From positions 36,271,846 to 36,335,845 of the forward strand of contig OZ021733.1 of assembly GCA_963978545.1 (NCBI GenBank): 64,000 nucleotides of DNA, in the 5' to 3' direction. Under the pieces are notes generated by a model. That model was not told the DNA's origin. It ran no database searches and saw nothing but the letters and a program-made list of their open reading frames with translations. The position numbers and the translations under genes are program-made. This stretch comes from Linyphia triangularis. Its lineage: Eukaryota > Arthropoda > Arachnida > Araneae > Linyphiidae. Positions 21,646 through 33,949 of this stretch are shown piece after piece (within the stretch, counting starts at the first letter, position 1; the number at the start of each line of letters is the position of its first letter).

Positions 21646-24600
21646 ATAAGCAGGTGACGGTAATTAGCCAATCAGGGTAGCGGTAGGTGATACGCCATTC
21701 GCCGGCATTTTTAGATCGGAGGATGAGTCACGCTAAAACTTGTTGGAACAGGTCGGGAGATTTGTACAGCAAGAACAACAGCATCGACGCGCAAGCAGCG
21801 GGTGATGCTGTGATGTGTCAGCAGGTCTTTGAGATTATCGTTTTCCTACTTTGCCGTTTTCATAATGAAATGTTTGTGAAAACTTGGAATGAATAAAGTG
21901 GATTTCAAAGACATATTAGTAAGTGAAGGTAGAATTCGCATGGACTTTCTTCCAAAAAGTATGATTCACTTGGAGAATTTAAGATCATTTCTACTTGAAA
22001 ACTTTTCTATTATTTAAAACATTGAATATTGTTCAAACTCAGTGGGATTATATGCTACAATACGGGTAAAACTTAACAAAATTGTTACATAGAAGAAAAA
22101 TAGTAAGAGATTTAAAATAAATATTAGTTATAGATACTCCAAAGAAAAAATTTCACCTCTACTTTTCAATCGGAAAATCAATACAAGTTGGAAATTTATG
22201 TTACTTCAAGAAAGACTTAGACAATTTACTTTGTAATAATATACGTTAAGGTGTCGTATTAACTCGTGCAATACATGCTGACTAAGGTTTATTTTACTTG
22301 AAAGGTGAATTGGGGGAAAATATTAAATAAATTGTAGATATTAAATACATTGTAGATATGCATTCAAGTTTTGAAAATCACCTGCAAGACTTTTAAAACA
22401 TCTTAAGATAAATTGAAAGAAACTTTTTATACTCTGAAAGGAAATCACAAGTAATTTAGTTAACTTTTTTCATGGTAACACTCATATTCAACGACATGTT
22501 TTTAAAATTTAACCTTCTTTACATGATAATAGTTATAAATTTTTTCAATCTCAGATGCGATATACTATTATTTCTAACATATATGTTACGAATTGTGTAA
22601 AGTTTTTAAAAGAGTATATGCAAATCACCAATCAGAAACATAAAAATCTAACATCAATCAAACACACTAAAATAATAAGATATTTTCCTTAGTGGAAATA
22701 GTTAACTACTCATGTGATGGAATGTACTTAGAAAATTTAAATACTGAAAAAAGTTTGCTAGGCAAACTTAAAGAATATATTTTTTTTTCTTGTGAAAAAC
22801 TAGCATAAATTTGAAAAATATAGAGTTTGTTACTACGTAAAATTGAACATCATCTGGACAAACTAAATTATACATGATTTTTTTTTTTTATTTGAGAGGT
22901 GCTGACAATATATCATTAATACAGAGATTTTTAACTTCCACCCATAATTTCTAAATAACTTATACATAAATTTCAGAAAACTGAAACGGAATGTGTTTTA
23001 CAAGACGCTTATTTTGTAAGATGAATATTCAATATTAATATAACTGAGCAAAGTTCATTACGGAAAAAACTTGTAAAAGATACTTATATTTTGAAAATAG
23101 TTTGAAATATCCTTTTAAATTTATGAATGCTCGCTTTCGAAAGACACAAATAAAACTGATATTACACATGATAATTAACACATGCATAACATTAATCAAA
23201 CAAAGTGGAATTTTTATTGCTTGTGACCGATAACTTTTCAGTGAAGTAGAACTTACATAGGAAATTTGTGCAAACTTTTTCAACTTTTAAACCAAGTATT
23301 ATGTAAAATTATAAATTACGATAGGAAATAGCACACTTCAGAATCGGAACAAGTCTTCTAGTTAAGCTAAATTTATTTCTCAAGGAATTGAAAGCATACC
23401 AGACAAGTCCTTATCATTTCGCATCTTTTCTCATGTTGCAAGAAGACATACTTTGTAAAAGATCGTCGTTGCACTTAACAAAAATCAGTAAAAATAAATG
23501 TATTTTCTATGGCAAAGATAAAACTTCACAACTTAATTACTGAAATTTAGCTAAGTTGCATATGGTTTATTTACATAACTCGCATATGCTTCGAATGTTG
23601 AAATATATTTGTCATTTGAAATCAAACTAATCGAAAATAAATGCTACCTACATTTTCAAGTCGGAAATTACTATTAAATAAACTTTACATGTAAAACATT
23701 GTCATGTTAAAAAGAAAAATCTACAAAAATGTAAATGATAATTTTACTGTTGGTACATAAATGATGAATAATTTATGATTTTATTCTAGGCAAACGTTTT
23801 ATTGTCTAACAGAGAACTTAAACTTTAGCAGAAAAATAAAAAAATACAATTTTTATATCCTATCATGCTTGTCGAAAATTGAATTTATTAGCTGTTGTAA
23901 TAGATTTTTATTGTCCAAATTTCTATAGTTTTTCTTCCCGGTGCAATAAAATTAAGTTCATGTGTAATGATTAGGTTTTTTTTTTTTATGAATCTTATAA
24001 ATTTAATGAAATTATTATGACCTAAGAGATTGAGTGAACTGAATAAATCAATGATGTAAATTTAAACAGTGACTTGAACTGATACATACTATAACTGTAA
24101 AGAAGTATGACAAAGTGATAGATGAAGTAAAAATAGAAGTTGAATGAAATGTGTTGAAAAAAGTTGAAGACGACAAGAAATTCGTAATTGAGAATTATCA
24201 TTGACTTATATTAACTTCGTTTTCTTGCTTATGACAAGAAAATACACTCTTTCTTATTAAGAACCAACTTGATATCTTATCATAGAATGACAATGATGAA
24301 ATATCTATACATTAAAAAAAAAAATACCAAACTTAGACATAGCAAATTTCTTGAAATTCATGTATAATGCGAGAAGTTTTACTGGAAATATAGAAGATAC
24401 AACATTGAAAGATGTGAATGTTTCGAAGTACTTTATCAGAAATAAAAAAAAAAAAAAAATGCGCTGAGATTCGCTATAAACTTACTTAAACTTATAAACT
24501 TCGAAGAACTTATAAAAATTTCAATTTACACTTAAAGTTTTTTTTTTATATATATATTTCAAAGAATTTTTTCAAATCAATATGTATATTTAAATACTGA

Positions 24601-24802
24601 AACTTATTCACTTCAATAAATGTATGTTTAAGTTATAAAACTCTTCGTATGTATTGAAAAATTTTAACTTTTCGTCTTCTTCGTATAAATCGATAACTTA
24701 TACACTAGTTCTTCATCAATTAATCTTCTAAGTAAATCTTTCAAAGCTAAAAACATACTTATAGCTTTGCATTTGTAACATGTTAAATTGTACATGTTTC
24801 TC
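21646..24802. other. Inner left-arm sequence without recognised genes
   Basis: This is AT-rich and apparently unique apart from its mirror. A 69-codon frame (21,687-21,896) lies in a GC-richer patch and an 82-codon frame lies on the minus strand at 23,035-23,283. Neither resembles a family I know. Their perfect mirroring reflects young arms, not coding constraint. Confidence 0.5.
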
Positions 24803-24860
24803 GTGAAATTAAAATTTTATATGTTTTCCATGAAAATATCTGAAATTTTGTAACTTTCAC
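24803..24860. other. Palindrome centre
   Basis: The arms lose close similarity here, with a spacer of roughly 58 bp. Immediately outside it the arms differ by a few bases. Residual inverted similarity suggests the spacer was once also part of the palindrome. Confidence 0.7.
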
Positions 24861-27800
24861 ATGAAACATGTACAATTTAACTTGTTACAAATGCAAAGCT
24901 ATAAGTATGTTTTTAGCTTTGAAAGATTTACTTAGAAGATTAATTGATGAAGAACTAGTGTATAAGTTATCGATTTATACGAAGAAGACGAAAAGTTACA
25001 ATTTTTCAATACATACGAAGAGTTTTATAACTTAAACATACATTTATTGAAGTGAATAAGTTTCAGTATTTAAATATACATATTGATTTGAAAAAATTCT
25101 TTGAAATATATATATAAAAAAAAAACTTTAAGTGTAAATTGAAATTTTTATAAGTTCTTCGAAGTTTATAAGTTTAAGTAAGTTTATAGCGAATCTCAGC
25201 GCATTTTTTTTTTTTTTTTTATTTCTGATAAAGTACTTCGAAACATTCACATCTTTCAATGTTGTATCTTCTATATTTCCAGTAAAACTTCTCGCATTAT
25301 ACATGAATTTCAAGAAATTTGCTATGTCTAAGTTTGGTATTTTTTTTTTTAATGTATAGATATTTCATCATTGTCATTCTATGATAAGATATCAAGTTGG
25401 TTCTTAATAAGAAAGAGTGTATTTTCTTGTCATAAGCAAGAAAACGAAGTTAATATAAGTCAATGATAATTCTCAATTACGAATTTCTTGTCGTCTTCAA
25501 CTTTTTTCAACACATTTCATTCAACTTCTATTTTTACTTCATCTATCACTTTGTCATACTTCTTTACAGTTATAGTATGTATCAGTTCAAGTCACTGTTT
25601 AAATTTACATCATTGATTTATTCAGTTCACTCAATCTCTTAGGTCATAATAATTTCATTAAATTTATAAGATTCATAAAAAAAAAAACCTAATCATTACA
25701 CATGAACTTAATTTTATTGCACCGGGAAGAAAAACTATAGAAATTTGGACAATAAAAATCTATTACAACAGCTAATAAATTCAATTTTCGACAAGCATGA
25801 TAGGATATAAAAATTGTATTTTTTTATTTTTCTGCTAAAGTTTAAGTTCTCTGTTAGACAATAAAACGTTTGCCTAGAATAAAATCATAAATTATTCATC
25901 ATTTATGTACCAACAGTAAAATTATCATTTACATTTTTGTAGATTTTTCTTTTTAACATGACAATGTTTTACATGTAAAGTTTATTTAATAGTAATTTCC
26001 GACTTGAAAATGTAGGTAGCATTTATTTTCGATTAGTTTGATTTCAAATGACAAATATATTTCAACATTCGAAGCATATGCGAGTTATGTAAATAAACCA
26101 TATGCAACTTAGCTAAATTTCAGTAATTAAGTTGTGAAGTTTTATCTTTGCCATAGAAAATACATTTATTTTTACTGATTTTTGTTAAGTGCAACGACGA
26201 TCTTTTACAAAGTATGTCTTCTTGCAACATGAGAAAAGATGCGAAATGATAAGGACTTGTCTGGTATGCTTTCAATTCCTTGAGAAATAAATTTAGCTTA
26301 ACTAGAAGACTTGTTCCGATTCTGAAGTGTGCTATTTCCTATCGTAATTTATAATTTTACATAATACTTGGTTTAAAAGTTGAAAAAGTTTGCACAAATT
26401 TCCTATGTAAGTTCTACTTCACTGAAAAGTTATCGGTCACAAGCAATAAAAATTCCACTTTGTTTGATTAATGTTATGCATGTGTTAATTATCATGTGTA
26501 ATATCAGTTTTATTTGTGTCTTTCGAAAGCGAGCATTCATAAATTTAAAAGGATATTTCAAACTATTTTCAAAATATAAGTATCTTTTACAAGTTTTTTC
26601 CGTAATGAACTTTGCTCAGTTATATTAATATTGAATATTCATCTTACAAAATAAGCGTCTTGTAAAACACATTCCGTTTCAGTTTTCTGAAATTTATGTA
26701 TAAGTTATTTAGAAATTATGGGTGGAAGTTAAAAATCTCTGTATTAATGATATATTGTCAGCACCTCTCAAATAAAAAAAAAAAATCATGTATAATTTAG
26801 TTTGTCCAGATGATGTTCAATTTTACGTAGTAACAAACTCTATATTTTTCAAATTTATGCTAGTTTTTCACAAGAAAAAAAAATATATTCTTTAAGTTTG
26901 CCTAGCAAACTTTTTTCAGTATTTAAATTTTCTAAGTACATTCCATCACATGAGTAGTTAACTATTTCCACTAAGGAAAATATCTTATTATTTTAGTGTG
27001 TTTGATTGATGTTAGATTTTTATGTTTCTGATTGGTGATTTGCATATACTCTTTTAAAAACTTTACACAATTCGTAACATATATGTTAGAAATAATAGTA
27101 TATCGCATCTGAGATTGAAAAAATTTATAACTATTATCATGTAAAGAAGGTTAAATTTTAAAAACATGTCGTTGAATATGAGTGTTACCATGAAAAAAGT
27201 TAACTAAATTACTTGTGATTTCCTTTCAGAGTATAAAAAGTTTCTTTCAATTTATCTTAAGATGTTTTAAAAGTCTTGCAGGTGATTTTCAAAACTTGAA
27301 TGCATATCTACAATGTATTTAATATCTACAATTTATTTAATATTTTCCCCCAATTCACCTTTCAAGTAAAATAAACCTTAGTCAGCATGTATTGCACGAG
27401 TTAATACGACACCTTAACGTATATTATTACAAAGTAAATTGTCTAAGTCTTTCTTGAAGTAACATAAATTTCCAACTTGTATTGATTTTCCGATTGAAAA
27501 GTAGAGGTGAAATTTTTTCTTTGGAGTATCTATAACTAATATTTATTTTAAATCTCTTACTATTTTTCTTCTATGTAACAATTTTGTTAAGTTTTACCCG
27601 TATTGTAGCATATAATCCCACTGAGTTTGAACAATATTCAATGTTTTAAATAATAGAAAAGTTTTCAAGTAGAAATGATCTTAAATTCTCCAAGTGAATC
27701 ATACTTTTTGGAAGAAAGTCCATGCGAATTCTACCTTCACTTACTAATATGTCTTTGAAATCCACTTTATTCATTCCAAGTTTTCACAAACATTTCATTA

Positions 27801-28017
27801 TGAAAACGGCAAAGTAGGAAAACGATAATCTCAAAGACCTGCTGACACATCACAGCATCACCCGCTGCTTGCGCGTCGATGCTGTTGTTCTTGCTGTACA
27901 AATCTCCCGACCTGTTCCAACAAGTTTTAGCGTGACTCATCCTCCGATCTAAAAATGCCGGCGAATGGCGTATCACCTACCGCTACCCTGATTGGCTAAT
28001 TACCGTCACCTGCTTAT

Positions 28018-29843
28018 CTTCCCATTTAAAGATGTGAATTTTATATGTAAAGTGAATTTTTACGCTAATGCTTAAATTCTTTGCTATAGAAAGTTCAAGT
28101 ATGTTAGTTTTTTTTTCTCTTATATGTTACATTTTAAACACATGATACGAAATTTTTACGTTATGTTTATCTTAGAAATTTTAAGTATATTATTTTTTTT
28201 CTTATTTAACATTAACCTAAGAGTTTAATTGTATATGAAGAGTAAATTGTCACGTTAAAGTTTAAGGATATGATATTTTTGTGAGGTAAATTTTCGTGTA
28301 AAGGTTAAAATTCTTTATCTTTGAAATTTTTATTCTGTTAAATTTCCCATTATTTAACATTAACCTAAGAAAATAATTGTGTATGAAAATGTCGCGTATT
28401 GTTTAAATTGTTGTCGAAGAAAGTTTAAGTATGTTATTTTTTTTTCTTCTCTAATTTAGCATTATTCTTACACATTTTAAAGATAAAAATTTTATGCGTG
28501 AAATAAATTTTCGCATATTGTTTCAATTCCTTACCTTATAAATTTTTAGTATTTCTTTTTCTCTAATTTAGCGTTATTCTTACACATTTGAAAGACATAA
28601 TTTTTATATGTGTGGTAAATTTTCGCGTATTATTTAAATTATTTGCCTTATAAATTTTTAGAGCTTCTTTTTTATCTTATTTATCGTTGATATAAGAGTA
28701 TGATTGTACATGTGAAGTTAATTTTCACGTTCAATTTTAAATTCTTTGCCTTGTAAATTTTTAGTGTTTCTTTTTTCTAAAAGTTAGAGTTGTCATTATA
28801 CATTTTAAAGACATGAATGGCAATGTTTGAATTCTTTGTCGTAGAAATTATAGGTATGTTATACTTTCCTCCTGCATGTCAAATTTAAAGTCGTGATTTT
28901 TATGTGTAAAGTAAATTTTTGCGTTAATGTTAAAGTTATTTGTCGTAGAAAGTTTAAGTATGTTACTTTTTTCTTTTATTCAGCGATATTTTAAATACAT
29001 GATTTTTATATATGTAGTAAATTTTCACTCAAATGTTAAAATTATTTATCGTAGAAATTTTAAGTATGCTAATTCTTCTTACATGTCACATTTTAATGTC
29101 GTGATTTTTATATGTGAAGTAAATTTTTACGTTAATGCTAAAGTTATTTGTCGTGCAAAGTTTAAGTATGTTAGTTTTTTTTTCTTTTATTTAGCAATAT
29201 TTTTACATATTTTAAAGACATGATTTTTATGTATATAGTAAATTTTCGCGTAAAGGTTAAATTTATTTGTCGTAGAAATTTTAAGTATGCTAATTCTTCT
29301 TACACGTCACATTTTAAAGTCGTGATTTTTATATGTGAAGAAAATTTTTTACGTTAATGTCAAAGTTATTTGTCGTATAAAGTTTAAGTATGTTACTTTT
29401 TTTTCTTCTTTTATTTAGCGATATTTCTACATATTCTAAAGTTGGGATTTTTATGTGTAAAGTAAAATGTTACGTTAATGTTAAAGTTATTTGTCGTAGA
29501 AAGTTTAAGTACGTTACTTTTCTCTTGCATGTCATATTTTAAAGTCGTGATTTTTATATATGAAGGGAATTTTCGAGTAAAGGTTAAATATTTATCTTAG
29601 AAATTTTAAGTAAGTTACTTTTTTTTCTCTTATTTAGCGATATTTTTAATCATTTTAAAGTGATTTTTATGTGAAAAGTAAATTTTTTACTTTAATGTTA
29701 AAGTTATTTATTTTAAAGAGTTTAAGTATGTTACTTTTTTCTCTTATTTAGTGATATTCGTACACATTTTAAAGACATGATTTTTATTCGTAAAGTAAAT
29801 TTTCACGTTCACTTTTTTTATAAGTTTATTTTTTATAATAATA
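28018..29843. repeat. Alternating AT-rich satellite, right arm
   Basis: Mirror of the array at 19,820-21,645, with the same alternating cores read on the opposite strand. Confidence 0.85.
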
Positions 29844-30102
29844 ATAATAAAATCTGATAATTATTACTAAATATTATCTTTATATTTAATAAATCTCATA
29901 ATTACTCCAATTGCAACAACTGTCTACGCTAAAAACCCATTCGCTACACTATGACGTCACGAACAAATTATCTATCACTTTAACTGTTTCAAGCAAGATC
30001 GTTACACAACAACTCAACTCGCAAACGCGTTGAAGCGTGTTGAAACATGCCTAGTCTCGCTCCCCACCCGCTCTGATCGGTTAGAACCAAGCAGCGCCCT
30101 CT

Positions 30103-30183
30103 ACCGTGAAACCTGATTGGTCGGTGAAGTCACGTGATCACCCCTCATATATAGACGCTACCGGTTGCCGTCTCGCCATTTCT
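30103..30183 (+). promoter_or_regulatory. Promoter-like block, right arm, reading outward
   Basis: ATTGG (30,116-30,120) is an inverted CCAAT box. CACGTG (30,131-30,136) is an E-box, and TATATA (30,148-30,153) is a TATA box. Initiation would be expected near 30,180. A splice-donor-like GTAAGT follows at 30,311 and acceptor-like TTTTTTTTTCAG at about 30,548-30,559. The block is GC-richer than its surroundings. Motif-based inference only. Confidence 0.5.
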
Positions 30184-30283
30184 ACTTAGATACCTGAGTG
30201 TGAAAGACGTGTTTAATACTTCGTGTTTTTTTTTCTCATCGCGATTTTGTTCGTACTTGTGTAGTTATTCACAGTTATTTTAG

Positions 30284-30439
30284 CTTCGCAGATTTCGTTT
30301 CGATTATTCGGTAAGTGAATTTTTAAACATCTTCTCACTCCAACAAACCAAGAGAGCCTTTTCGGCCTATGACGACAAGCGGTATCTGCTGGAAGATGGC
30401 ATAACCAGCTATGCCTATGGTCACTTCAAAATTCCTTAA
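30284..30439 (+). pseudogene. Short coding tail YDDKR...YAYGH, right arm
   Basis: A 51-codon stretch is open between TAG at 30,281 and TAA at 30,437 and has no ATG. Its C-terminal part reads YDDKRYLLEDGITSYAYGH and then FKIP. From memory this resembles the conserved ends of uncharacterised multicopy proteins in invertebrate genomes that are linked to DNA-virus-like mobile elements; that link is weak and was not checked. It starts about 100 bp after the predicted initiation site and contains a GTAAGT donor-like site at 30,311. It is probably a captured or decayed gene end and not a working small protein. Confidence 0.45.
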
Positions 30440-31222
30440 ATCATTCATTTAATCGTTAAATTTTTTTTATTTTTTTATCTCTTTAAGCCTTAATTTAACT
30501 AAAATATTACTTTAACTAAATTTTTAAAAACTTATTTAACGTTAATTTTTTTTTTCAGGATTTTGTATGTGATCATTAAATTTAATTCATGAGAGAAATA
30601 TACGTTCTCACAAGTCTTCTTTTCAGATTTTTTAAAATTTAAAATTGTTTAGGATTTAAGGTAATGATGTCTTCTTATAAGATATTATTGGATGGTTGGT
30701 TAGTGACCTCATATTTCAAGGAAATATACGTTCTTTGGAATAAGTTTTTTTTTTTTTTTTTTGATAGGGTGGAGTGAGGCGGTACCAATTCTTCCTAAAA
30801 GAGGTATCGGGCTGGAGGAGGGTCCTCACTTTTAAAATTTAAATTCAAAATAATTAACATTTTCTAAAGTCTTTCAAATTAACTTATTCAAAATTGGTTA
30901 GGGAAGGGGGGTGGGTAGATGAGTTACCATGAAGGCAACGTCCGATAGTCGATATTTTAACAATTGTTTGGTAAAATATTGAAATGTCACGTGTAGCTCG
31001 GGGTTAGGGTTCTTTAGACCCTTAGCAAATGGCCTTCCTTTTATTAACTTTTCAAATTTAACATTTTTTTATTTTTTTATTTGTGTAACTTTGTTGCAGG
31101 TATTTTAACTTGATTAAAGGATATGTAAGTAACTCGCTAGAAAACCAAACAGTCAATCAGAAGTTAACTTTTGGTCACATGTTTAAAACTTATCAGTCAC
31201 AAGCGAGCATTTAGCTGACCGA

Positions 31223-31948
31223 TCAGAACTCGTTGCCAACACCTGAAAACTAAATTTGGTATATATCTAGTGTTATCATCACTTAAAACGTAAATTTTAA
31301 TATATAATGACATCATACCCACTGTGACGTCACTAGTAAAAATATCTATCACTCTTAACTTATTCGTTTAGAAGCAGCCCTAGAACAATTCAGCTCCATC
31401 TTAAAGGTAAATTGAAACTAAAAAGTGTTGCCATCGCTCTAAACTTTGATATAAAACACATTATGACGTCATACCTACTGTAACGTCACGCAATAAAAAC
31501 CTATCACTCTAACTTATTCATTTACAAGCAGTCCTAGAACAACTCAACTCTATCTTAAAGGTAAATCGAAACTAAAAAGTGTTGCCATCGCTCTAAACTT
31601 TGATATACAACACATTATGACGTCATACTTACTGTGACGTCACGCAATAAAAACCTATCATTCTAACTTATTCGCTAAGAAGCAGTCCTAGAACAACTCA
31701 ACTCCGTCTGCTAGATAAACCGAAACTCAAAAAAAAGTGTTGCCACCACTCAAAACTTTAATATAAAACACATTATGACGTCATACCTACTGTGACGTCA
31801 TACACAAACAGCTTATAATGAAACTAAAACAACAGCAGGAGGGGAACAACTCCACTCCACTTCCGGTCACGTGACTTCCGGTGACGGCATATCCTGTGTT
31901 GTCACTTCCTGTGACGTCATATCCGGTCACGCCCCTTCCGGTGACGTC
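31223..31948 (-). repeat. TGACGTCA-based repeat, right arm
   Basis: Mirror of the array at 17,715-18,440, with the same period and paired octamers. Confidence 0.85.
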
Positions 31949-32007
31949 ATCATCCCTCATCCCTTGCGCATTGCGCCCTGGCTCAGGATCGGCATTTTCT
32001 AACTACT

Positions 32008-32213
32008 GTTACTACAAAAGAATCATTCATTTTCAAAACAAGATTTATTCAAAAGTATTATACTTTTGAATAAATCGGGTAAACTTGAGCACCACCTGGA
32101 GCATAAAACTTAAATATTTTGCGGTTGTTTTCTTGTACCAATCATATTTGTAAGTATAATACTTTTGAATAAGTCGGGTTTTGAAAATGAATGATTCTTT
32201 TCTAGTAACCCTG
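32008..32213 (+). mobile_element. 206-bp MITE-like block at the right end of the palindrome
   Basis: The left end GTTACTACAAAAGAATC and the right end GATTCTTTTCTAGTAAC are inverted copies, and the inverted match extends over about 55 bp. Inside, GATTTATTCAAAAGTAT, one base, then ATACTTTTGAATAAATC forms a perfect 17-bp hairpin (32,041-32,075). The right end continues to CCCTG and TA. The expected CAGG of the left end is missing where it joins the palindrome arm. Confidence 0.75.
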
Positions 32214-33949
32214 TATTTTGTTTTCCATATTTCCTAATCTGCTTCGATGATGTTTTGAAAACCAAGAAAACCTCTTTCATAAAATTTTACCAGATTTTCT
32301 ATGGCAGATTTGTATTATTGGTATCAGGAAGGAGAAGTCTTTGTGTCTACGCATGCTCTTTCAGGGAACCAGTAAGTTTTCTCTGCTCTGACCATCTGAA
32401 GGACGTCATGACCCCAGCATATAGAAATGAGAAAGAAATGTAAAATCGGAAGAGTTTGAAATGAAATAGATGTGCTTGTATTTTTGTGTTCATTTCTCGT
32501 TGTTATAGTTATTTTGAAAAAATGACTGACTCGAAAAGTTAGTTAAATGAGGATATTAAGTATTAACTATTTACAAAAATTGTTACATTACACTTGGAAA
32601 TATAATTTTTCTCAATTTTCAGGGAGCTGTAGCCCTATCAGCCTCCTCCCTGTATACGCCACGGACTTCATATGGCTAAGCAATCCTACGTAAGTAGAAT
32701 CCTTTATTTGTTCTGATCTTCAATACCAAATTATTAATCGTGGTGAAACAGGGAATGTTAAATTTTTATCGAGCGAGCGGAGTACTTTCATTTCACCTAA
32801 AATTATAAAATAGCATCTAAGAAAAATCGAATATTTCAATAACGTACGTATTAGAGGCATTAAAGTTTCAATAAAGGATGTATTTTGAATTCTTTAAATT
32901 AACTTCGATTTTGTGTGAGTGTCGATAGAGTGCAAGTCTGCGGATGCTTAATTAACCCACCTTGCCGTCATCCAAGCGGGCTGAAAGTTGGTCGATAGAT
33001 TCGATGTCGATGGCAATACATTCTTTCACATTTTGGGTCTGTTATTGTCACTAAAAAGTTGCTTATACGGAATACTAATAAACTAACTTGCCTTCATCCA
33101 ATCGCGCTAAAATAGCAGTAAGCCGATCATTGTTGAAACTCTTTGATATTGCCAAATTTTTTTTTAAATAAATAAATAATAAAATTGTTTTAATCAAAAT
33201 AAAAAAAAAAGATGTTTGGATGTGAATGCATAAATGCACGTTCATTTCTAATAAATACATTTTGAAACGTAGTTTGCAACACATTTTGCTGATATAAATG
33301 TGTTTGATATTTAAAATTAGATACAAGCACCAAGCACACGCTGTTAACAGAATCGGCGCTGTGTTAATGAATATAAAAATTGGCGATGTATATAAAGGAT
33401 TAATATTTAAAACTTTGTTTTCATGGGTTATATAATTATGTCTCGCGAAAAAAAAAAAGAATAACGTCATTTGAAAATGAGTCAAAAATTCACAAATATT
33501 TGAGTTCGCAGCTGTATGCGACTAAAACAATTTATAGAGGGATCTGTCTTGACGAAATAATTAATTTCTTCAATAAGTTAAGCTAAATATTATAATTTTA
33601 TTTAACAATATCAATAGCATGGTTTATTTCATATGTATTTAAAGTTTTGCGAACCAAAACGCAAATTATTTTGTAAAACTTGGCAATTCTCTAGTAAAAG
33701 TTCCCGCGCGGAAAGAGTTTCTACTAAATGTCCCATGCAAAAGAAAGAAAAAAAAAATTCGCCACAAGACTCTGCTTCTCGGAGTTGACAGGAGTGAACT
33801 GCCCCCTATAAATCAACACCACAGGAGGTGAGGAAGCTGACCAGACCCCCCAAAACCTCGAAGATCCCAAAACGCCCGAAACCGCCCGAGAAACCTCTGC
33901 AGAACAAATAGTTCTCGGGCGCTGTATGTTTCAGGGGGTTAAGATTATT
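32214..33949. other. Spacer right of the palindrome
   Basis: This is mostly AT-rich. Near 32,610-32,690 a GC-richer block (CCTCCTCCCTGTATACGCCACGG) resembles a worn DNA-transposon end. Near 33,760-33,940 another GC-richer block ends in CTCGGGCG. No coding motif was recognised. Confidence 0.35.

Larger units (their letters stand above)
17656..24802 (+). repeat. Left arm of the palindrome (about 7.15 kb)
   Basis: Position x in this arm pairs with position 49,663 minus x in the right arm. Three open frames (21,687-21,896; 20,440-20,736; 23,035-23,283) have identical translations in the mirror positions. The differences I noticed are an A-run of 16 versus 17 (24,444/25,204), a T-run of 12 versus 11 (23,976/25,677), one substitution (24,664/24,999), and a diverged centre. 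Confidence 0.97.
24861..32007 (-). repeat. Right arm of the palindrome (about 7.15 kb)
   Basis: This is the inverted copy of the left arm, ending at CTAACTACT (32,007). Beyond that point the left arm's terminal AGTAACCCTG is replaced by a MITE-like block beginning GTTACTAC. The sub-features are mirror images of those in the left arm. Confidence 0.97.
17646..32213. mobile_element. Composite palindromic element with CAGGGTTACTAG ends
   Basis: The left end reads TA then CAGGGTTACTAG (17,646-17,657). The right end reads CTAGTAACCCTG then TA (32,202-32,215). These are exact inverted copies with TA on both sides, as in Tc1/mariner-like insertions. Between them lie two long inverted arms and, at the right end only, a 206-bp MITE-like block that supplies the right terminus. 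I see no transposase. The element may be a foldback-like transposon, or a MITE end joined to an inverted duplication. Confidence 0.6.

Noticed and set aside
21687..21896. Small protein gene conserved in both palindrome arms
   Set aside because: The translation is identical to the mirror copy only because the arms are nearly identical over their whole length; there is no family resemblance.
17646..32213. Polinton/Maverick or integrated DNA virus
   Set aside because: No polymerase B, integrase, capsid or packaging ATPase frame is present, and the flanks look like TA rather than a 6-bp duplication.
33075..33485. 136-codon frame on the minus strand
   Set aside because: It is rich in Phe, Ile, Leu, Asn and Lys from AT-rich DNA and has no motif or neighbour support.
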